From Neocallimastix lanati (nom. inval.) (lineage: Eukaryota > Neocallimastigomycota > Neocallimastigomycetes > Neocallimastigales > Neocallimastigaceae): a DNA stretch of 64,000 nucleotides. The notes under the pieces are model-generated. The model was not told where the DNA came from. It was given only the letters and a program-made list of their open reading frames with translations, and made no database searches. Location: assembly GCA_016946835.1 (NCBI GenBank), contig JACVTC010000135.1, positions 313,501 to 377,500 on the forward strand, written 5' to 3'. Positions 56,916 through 64,000 of this stretch are shown one piece after another. The translations under genes and the position numbers were made by a program. Positions within the stretch are counted from its first letter, which is position 1. Each line of letters opens with the position of its first letter.

Positions 56916-57309
56916 GTACTATATTTTTAATGCATTTTAATAATTAATATATTTTATAATTTATCGTAATAAATAAATAATAAAATCATTTTAATACTTC
57001 CAATGTATAAATACTATATAAAAGAGCACTTTAAAAATAATTATGTTTTTAAATATTTATTATAACTCATAAATTTAATTTAGTTTATATTTAATATGAT
57101 TGGATAAGATTAAATAATATTATTAAAATGCTTGTTTTTATATTCTAACGCAATGTATAAAATTATTGAATGTGGTGCATTTTGGTACAAGTATAATCGA
57201 TTCAAGTATTAAATTTTGTATTCATAAAAACAATAATATTTATTTAATTTTCATATTATGTTTTTTTGATTTTTTTTTTTTATTTAAATTGTTTCATAAT
57301 AAATTTAAT

Positions 57310-58256
57310 TATTTATATATGAAAATTTAATAACCTTCAGAAATGGAATATATAAATATTGAGAAGAATTAAGAAATGAAATGGATTTACTGAATATACT
57401 CCCATCAAACTAAATTTAAATTTTTCAAAGATTTGTTTAAATTGGTTACTTTGAATTGTGTTGTAATAATTGTTGATTAAATTAGGTTGGTTGATATCAA
57501 TGTACTTGTTATTGTCGCATTCCTTGTGAGAAAATCTTAGAGCTCAAAATAAATAAATTTAAGAAATTTTATCGAGTAAAGTTGAAAATTTATTTGTTTC
57601 ATTATCAATTCTGGATTTTCATTTTATATAATAATTACTTATATTATTATAATTTAAAGAACAAGTATTCAAAAAAAAAAAAAAAAAAAAAACAGTAGCA
57701 AGTAATGGAATACGAACAACACAATAAAAATATTTTATCCTCTAGTGGTATATCGAATAAAGAAATTCAACACCTGAGTTATAATGAATTGAAAAATATC
57801 TATTCCAAATTAAAAAAAAAAAAAAAGTATAATAAAATATAATAAAGTGTTTATAATGCGTATTAATAATTGTTCAATATTGTAATTGAAATATATCAAT
57901 AGATTTTGATTAAGAAAAATAAACATTACCATAGATTTAATGGAACAAATGCAATCATTGCTATTAAAATATTCATAAATAATCAAGAGAATAGTGTAAT
58001 ATTCAATGGAACGAATATTGAAAATGCTTAATTTACTAGTATGAAATATCTTTATCAATATATTTTATACAACATTAAAGATGATATCTTGATTGATATT
58101 AATTTAAATTATGAAAATATATTATCTAATCCGAATACTCTGATTACTGGAAATTCGTATAATAATGAATCACTTTTCTTTAGATATAATTTTATTAAAA
58201 ATATTTCTTATAATAGTAAAATAAATATAAATACTAATAAAATAGAGCAATAAATA
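57310..58256 (+). pseudogene. Unknown gene, paralogue of 26.5-27.5 kb
   Basis: Inverted copy of the block at 26,511-27,550. The plus strand reads, from an ATG at 57,705, MEYEQHNKNILSSSGISNK and EIQHLSYNELKNIYSKLK, then an A-run and an interrupted stretch (57,835-57,950, possibly intron or decay). Next comes FINNQENSVIFNGTNIENA followed by a TAA where the other copy has a Ser codon. The frame at 58,041-58,253 (MKYLYQYILYNIKDDILIDI ... NSYNNESLFFRYNFIKN) is open to its stop. No family recognised, and no membrane segment in this copy's C-terminus, unlike the frameshifted tail of the other. An A-run at 57,672-57,692 precedes the ATG. Confidence 0.5.
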
Positions 58257-58504
58257 TAAATAAATAAATTTAATAGAAAATTATAACCAAAGATATATGT
58301 TGTTTATTTAATATAATATAAATATATATATGAAAATTTAAATTCTTTTCAACTTTAAATAAATTTTCATATAAAAATATATTTAAATTATTAAAATAAA
58401 TAAATAAATAAATTATACCAAATTTAATTCGCTATTATAATGAATAGGTTTTAAAATATATAACATAATAAAAAAAATAATAACAATAATAATAAAAAAT
58501 AGTA
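58257..58504. other. A/T-rich flank
   Basis: No recognisable feature; borders the tandem array that follows. Confidence 0.35.
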
Positions 58505-58580
58505 TTTGGATTTTAAAATAGTTTAATTTTTTTAAGCTAAATTAATTTTAAAATTTCAATAATTAAATCCAAAAATTTTC

Positions 58581-58616
<36 letters not shown>

Positions 58617-58795
58617 CATCTTTATTATTTAAACTAAAATATTATAAAAATTTAATAATTAAACTATTTATGATTATTTTACATATAAATTATCTTACAC
58701 GTTACTTACTTGACAATACATTAAAAATACATTTCATTATTATTGAGATAAAAAAAAAAAAGAAAAATAAAATGATAATATAGTAAAAACATTCA

Positions 58796-58827
<32 letters not shown>

Positions 58828-59830
58828 CAGTTTTTAAAATATTTTTTATTTTTTCTGTTAAATTAATTTTGAAATTTCAGAAAATTAATTCCAAAAATTT
58901 GAAGTTTTTTTTTTTCCATCCTTTTTATATTAAACTTTTTTCCATCCTGTTTATATTTAACTAAAAAATCAAAAGATTTTATTAATTAAGGGAGTATTGC
59001 ATTTCGACATAATTTATGTATAATCATTTATTCATGTATTATAATGTGGCTTGTAAATATAAATGAATATTATATGATTAAATATTTTAAAATAAAAAAA
59101 AAATAAAAATAATTAATAAAATAAATAATCAATATTTAAATTTTATTAATAATAAATATTTAATATTATAATAAATTTTATTTTATTATTAAATATTTAA
59201 TAACAAAATATAATAATAAAATGAAAATTAATTAAATAATTGAAAATAAATAAAAATAAAATAAAATTTTTAACAGAAAACTTATTTATTCTTTTATTAT
59301 TTTTTTAGTTTTAATTTTATTTTTTTAATGTAAAAATACAATAAATAAAAATATACGTTAAATGATGTGGCGTATTATATAATATATACAATTGTACAAA
59401 TATTTATGCTTATTATACATAAATTATGTCTAAATGCACCACATTCATTAATTAAATTATTTATGATAATTTTACATATAAAATTGTGTTCACGTTACTT
59501 GACAAACTAATAAAAATACATTTCATATTTTTTAAGATAAATAATAAAAAAAAAAATATAAAACATAATAAATAATAATAAATACAATATATGTATATTA
59601 TTTGGATTTTAAAATAGTTTTATTTTTTTATGTTAAATTAATTTTGAAATTTCAATAAATTAATTCTAAAAATTTACAGTTTATTTTTCCATCATAAGAA
59701 TTTATTAATTAAATTATTTATGAATATTTTACATATAAATTATCATACACGTTACTAAACAGAATATAAATAATAAATTTCATTTTTTTTTTAATATAAA
59801 GAATAAAAAGTAAGATAAACCAAAAATAAA
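58505..59830. repeat. Tandem array of ~330-bp units, middle unit interrupted by a MITE
   Basis: Three diverged units start at about 58,505, 58,830 and 59,605 with TTAAAATAGTTT(T)ATTTTT, then TTAATTTTGAAATTTCA and AATTAAA(C/T)TATTTATGA, TTTTACATATAAATTAT and CACGTTACT. The middle unit continues at 59,447 after the MITE. A very long T-run sits in the first unit (about 58,579-58,617) and (TA)n at 58,801-58,827. No coding sequence. Confidence 0.75.
58990..59446. mobile_element. MITE with MULE-type TIR and 9-bp target duplication
   Basis: 457 bp. Left end GGGAGTATTGCATTTCGACA, right end in reverse complement GAATGTGGTGCATTTAGACA, both followed by TAATTTATGTATAAT, giving ~35-bp TIRs with few mismatches. 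ATTAATTAA flanks it at 58,981-58,989 and 59,447-59,455, and the uninterrupted neighbouring unit has a single copy at 59,704-59,712. The left ~70 bp match the TIR beside the MULE transposase fragment at 28,647. No protein is encoded. Confidence 0.85.
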
Positions 59831-60739
59831 GTTATTAAGGAAAATTTGCCATGTTTTTTTTTTTTTTTATATATTTAAATGTATGAATTATGAATATAAA
59901 TATTTATAATAAAAAAAAAATATTTTTTTATCAATATTAATAAATTAGTAAAAATAAAAATATTTATTATACTAAAAAAATTTAATGAAAACAAAAATTA
60001 AAATTAGTATAATATCTTATATATATTTATTAGTATATTTTTATTCATATTATTAAAATCTTTTTATATTTTTAAAAAAAATATTAAAAACAAGAATTAA
60101 TTCAAATTTTTTTATTATTATATTTCAATAATTTTTAATTATTTAATTTTATTATTATTAATAAATTAACTTTTTTATATATAATAAAAACAAATAAATA
60201 TAGAAATCAAAATATTTTATTTTTTATATTTGAAGTAAAATATATATATTACATTTAGTTTTATAAAAAAAATTTGAATAACAATATAAATTATGAAATA
60301 ATAAAAAAAAATTGTAAAATTTTATATAACAATAAATAAAAAATATATATTTATATATATACATATCAAAAAATTTTATATATAAATTTAAAAATTAAGT
60401 TAACTTTTAATTTACAAGAACATTTTATTTTAAATATGAACATGATCATTATTATTAAATTTTTTTTACTTAATATAATTAAATTTTATTGTTACATAAA
60501 ATAAATTTAATATAACATAAATTTTTTTTAATATTAAATAATATTATTATATAAAATAAAATTAGATTTATATAAAATATATAAAAATTTTAAGTATTAT
60601 AAAAAAAAATATTAAAAAAAAAAATATAAAATATATAAAAATATAAGTATATTATAATGAAATTAAAAATATATATATATAAATAATAAAATAATAATAT
60701 TATTTTTATTATTTTATTAAGAAATAAAAATTATTATAT
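59831..60739. other. A/T-rich region with no visible feature
   Basis: Over 900 bp of nearly pure A/T with homopolymers and (TA)n. I see nothing in it. Confidence 0.5.
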
Positions 60740-61740
60740 ATAAATTTGTCTTTTTTTTCTTTTTTAATGTTTAATTCATTCTAATTTATTAATAATAATT
60801 TTTTTTTTTTTTTTGTATAAATTGTAAAATAAAATTATTATGATTTTTAAATTCTTCAATTTCTTTATTTTCTTTATTTGAAATAATTTTTTTTTATACA
60901 ATTTTCTTTTTCTATTAAAAATTTGTTTAAATTTATTTTTAATCTGAATATCTTTATTAAGATCTTCATAATTTCCATTTTTGTAATTGGGAATTTAAAT
61001 ATTTTCTTTTAGTAATCTCATGTAAAAAATGAAATTCAATATCATTTTTACAATTTTTATTTAAATATTTAAATTTATTATTGAAAAATTTTATTCCTTT
61101 CAGTTTATCTTTTGATTTTTCGTATTTAAGTAATAATATAATTTCTTTTAAATTTTCTTTCTTTAAATAAATTGATATACCACATGAATGGTATATTAAT
61201 TTCCTACATTATTATTTCTATTTTTTCTTTTTCTTTTCTTTTTTCAAATCTTCTTATTTTGCTTTTTCCCATATTAGCATTATTATAATATTTATTTTTG
61301 ATATCTTTGTTAAATAAAGTGATTTCTTCAAATGTTAATATAATTAAATTAAAATCTTTTTGAAAAAGAATTTCAAAATCATTACGAATATTTATTTTTA
61401 ACTAAAACTGAAATATTTTCTTTATTAAAATATTCATAATTAATTAAATATTTTAATAAACTCATATTATTATATTTTCTATTAATATTATCTTCTTTAT
61501 TAGTTAGGATCATATGAATGATCAGTATCAGCCTTTAATGGTTACTTATATTTCTTTCGTGTCATAAGATTTCAATCAAATCTGGATATTTATTTATAAT
61601 TTAAACATTTATTTTTATTTATTAATTATTTAAATTTTCTCCTTTTGTATTATATAAAAAGTTTCTTTTAGTGTTTCTTTATCATTTAATTGTTTTAATA
61701 CATGAAGGCTTTTAATTGTTCACAAATAATCCATTATTTT
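60740..61740 (-). pseudogene. Decayed Lys/Asn-rich protein-coding region
   Basis: Base composition and readable minus-strand pieces suggest an old gene: NMSLLKYLINYEYFNKENIS at about 61,470-61,410, then, in a shifted frame, FEILFQKDFNLIILTFEEIT and NANMGKSKIRRFEKRKRKN to about 61,220, then more Lys-rich pieces to 60,780. LLKYLINYE and ENISVLVK resemble degenerate ankyrin units as in the 12-14 kb pseudogene, whose tail is also Lys-rich, but the match is weak. Many stops. Confidence 0.35.
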
Positions 61741-62092
61741 ATAACAAATAATTCAAATAATATAATTTATATTATTTTGTATTGATTATTAAAAAATAAT
61801 CTTTATAAATATTAAATATTTTTAATAATATATATTTTTTTATAAAATATTTTAAAAATCATATTTATAAAATTTTAAAAAATATTAATAAAATAGATAA
61901 ATTTTTTATTAGATATAAATTTTATAAATGAATTCATTATTAAAATAGGAAATAAAGTATTTTGTATTTAAATAAATTAAACGTAATGATAAAAAATTTT
62001 TAATTATTATTATTTACATTTTATAAAATGATTTTTGATTTTGTATGAATTTAAAAAAGAATAAATAAATATTAAGGTATAAATGTTTAACA

Positions 62093-63094
62093 ATGAGAAA
62101 TCTTTTATTTATTGATTTTATTATTGGTATTATAGCATTATTAGTTTGTGTTAATACTTCCAAAAGCAAAATATTTGCTAATTATGTTGATGTTAATTGG
62201 ATGAGTAATATTAAAAATAGAACATAAATTAATCAAATAAATATTCTAGGTACACATGATAGTGGAACTTAATGATATTAATAAAGCATCAAGCGGTCAA
62301 CCAATCATATCAAGATTCACACCTTATGAATTTAAAAATACTATTGACAAAATTCAAACTTTAGACATTTTAGGACAATTAGAAAGTGGAATTAGGTATT
62401 TAGATATTAGATTAGGATATAATCCAAAAAAAAAAAAAAAGTGAGCAATTTTATGTTACACATGATAAATTTAACTTTATTGATGATGTTAATTTATGTT
62501 CAGATAAAAAAGAATATAATGTTCTTTCATTTATTAATGTAATTAATTATTGTGATAAATTTTTAATGAAGCATAATACAGAGACAATTATTATACACTT
62601 AAAGCTAGAAGATACCGCCAAAGATCTTGAAATCGATGAAGTTACTAATTTAATTAATGATATCTTTGACTCATATGGAGATAGAATATATGATTTGCTC
62701 TATTTTACCGAAAGTTCCGATGAAAAATATGAAAACAAGAATATGCCAACCCTTGGTGAAGTAAGAAGTAAAGAGTTGAAGAAAAAACAGAAAATGCCAC
62801 AGATTGAGTTGAAGAAAAAATAGAAGATGGTATTCATCTAATTAAAGACTTTTTTTGAATTAAAACGAAGAGATATCAATGAAGGTAATGATGTAAAAAA
62901 TATGTCTTCAACGAAAAATAATAACTGATGATAATGGTAATAAATATGATATTGTTAAAACTAATAATAAATGTGTTGAAAATAATTTGAACAAATGGCA
63001 CATTATACCAAGTAATGATGATGGAAAATTCTTTTCAATTATTTCAGTATATGCACGGTATTCCCAGGTAGCCAATAATTTGTACCACTATTAA
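62093..63094 (+). pseudogene. Secreted PI-PLC X-domain-like phosphodiesterase, broken
   Basis: Starts MRNLLFIDFIIGIIALLVCV, a good signal peptide, then NYVDVNWMSNIKNRT and a TAA. The same frame continues INQINILGTHDSGT, the first catalytic-His motif of the PI-PLC X domain. One extra base moves the frame to 62,256-62,444 (ASSGQPIISRFTPYEF; QTLDILGQLESGIRYLDIRL, with the conserved YLDIR), ending in an A-run. After a further shift: FYVTHDKFNFIDDV (second His region), KHNTETIIIHLKLED, then an acidic stretch to about 62,823, and, after more breaks, KWHIIPSNDDGKFFSIISVY to a stop at 63,092-63,094. The family cleaves phosphoinositide or GPI-type head groups outside the cell. Four or more breaks rule out activity. 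Confidence 0.82.
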
Positions 63095-63347
63095 AGTTTA
63101 TTTACTAAAGGCTATGTCTAAGGCATAACCAATAATTACTAAATAATATTTGTTAAACTAATCATATAATATTTATGATTTCCATAATACTAAATTATAT
63201 ATTAAACGAATATAATTCATTACTAATATAATTATATTTAGATATTATATATGTTTTATATATTACTTTTATATTTACAAGTATAATACTATTAACATAA
63301 TATCAAAAACTTTACATCAAATTTATACTATTACAATGAAATAAATA

Positions 63348-63379
<32 letters not shown>

Positions 63380-64000
63380 TTAAATAAAATAAAAAAAAAA
63401 AGAAAATAAATAAATAAAATTTTTAGTAAAATAATCAAAAGAAAAAGAAAATAATGTAAATATTTTTTAAAAGAATATTATTCAAAAGGTCTGTTTAAAT
63501 AAAATATTAGTATATATTGTATTGCAGAGATTTAATAAAATAGTTTTTAAAAGTATATATACTATTTAAAGTATTAGTAATGGTAAAATTTATATTAATA
63601 AATTAATTTTAATAATTGTGTTTGGAAAATAATAAACGTTAAAATAGTTTAATATTTTATAACTAAATCAAACTATAAAAAATATTTGTTAAATATAAAA
63701 TTAAGCTATATTATTTAAATTTTAAAAAGTTTTTTAAAATATTTAATTTTTAAAATTTTAAAATTATTATTGCTAATAAATAAAAATGTCATCTATTATT
63801 ACTCTATTAATATTATTATAAAGTAAAAGTATAATTTAAATATTTTTTTATCTTTTGAATATATAGACCTCAAAAAACTTTTTTTCTTAATTATTATATA
63901 TTATCATATATTTTGCTTCTTAATCTATTATGTTATAATTTTAAATATTTTTAATTTTTTTAAAATTTTATTTAAATTTGTATATTTTAAATTTTCTATT
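63095..64000. other. A/T-rich 3' flank
   Basis: An A-run of about 30 at 63,353-63,380 and A/T-rich DNA to the window end. No gene is recognised. Confidence 0.45.

Noticed and set aside
1-64000. Dictyostelium-like origin based on A/T content and Asn/Lys-rich ankyrin proteins
   Set aside because: Dockerin-like GY.CC...WG.EN modules point to anaerobic fungi. The assignment remains an inference, since no marker gene is in the window.

Overview
The window is extremely A+T-rich eukaryotic DNA, full of homopolymer runs and A/T microsatellites. It most resembles an anaerobic gut fungus (Neocallimastigomycota). The best evidence is a set of fungal-dockerin-like modules with the GY.CCS...V.Y.D...WG.EN..W pattern, which sit in a lectin-like secreted protein (16.2-18.8 kb, minus; 34.0-35.7 kb, plus). 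Asn/Lys/Ile-rich ankyrin proteins, FLYWCH/MULE transposases, Ty1/copia and LINE remnants fit the same picture. Dictyostelium-like amoebae share the base composition but are not expected to carry dockerin modules.

Few genes look intact. The clearest is a 247-residue Cys-rich protein with a signal peptide and one membrane segment (1485-2228, plus). Four decayed relatives lie at 3.3-3.9, 20.5, 22.4-23.0 and 56.2-56.9 kb. The largest coding unit is an ankyrin-repeat gene on the minus strand (50455 to 47485), broken once by one extra base near 48571. Other ankyrin copies are broken or truncated (12.2-14.2, 38.9-39.5, 45.1-46.8, 53.1-54.6 and 55.1-55.8 kb). A secreted PI-PLC-X-like gene (62.1-63.1 kb) has several frame breaks.

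Layout: 0-4.6 kb, Cys-rich genes and inverted duplications; 4.8-10.2 kb, two MULE transposase relics around a G+C-richer SINE-like island; 11-14.2 kb, LINE relic and ankyrin pseudogene; 14.7-19.7 kb, inverted repeat, dockerin/lectin pseudogene and MULE/MITE ends; 19.7-27.5 kb, duplicated blocks, LINE relic and Cys-rich fragments; 28.1-33.8 kb, MULE fragment and a deleted copia element on the minus strand whose RT is split by two inverted copies of one sequence; 34-36 kb, second dockerin/lectin pseudogene; 36.9-39.5 kb, SINE and solo-LTR-like insertions in a duplicated block, then an ankyrin fragment; 40-42.9 kb, one TIR element nested in another, both with target-site duplications (TSDs); 45-56 kb, ankyrin cluster; 56-64 kb, Cys-rich pseudogene, unknown paralogue, a tandem array interrupted by a MITE, a decayed region and the PLC pseudogene.

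I see no operon or pathway. The window reads as a gene-poor, transposon-rich region where surface or secreted-protein and ankyrin families expand and decay. Several insertions can be checked against an uninterrupted copy of their target site elsewhere in the window. All calls are by eye from sequence and translation; no database search was possible.
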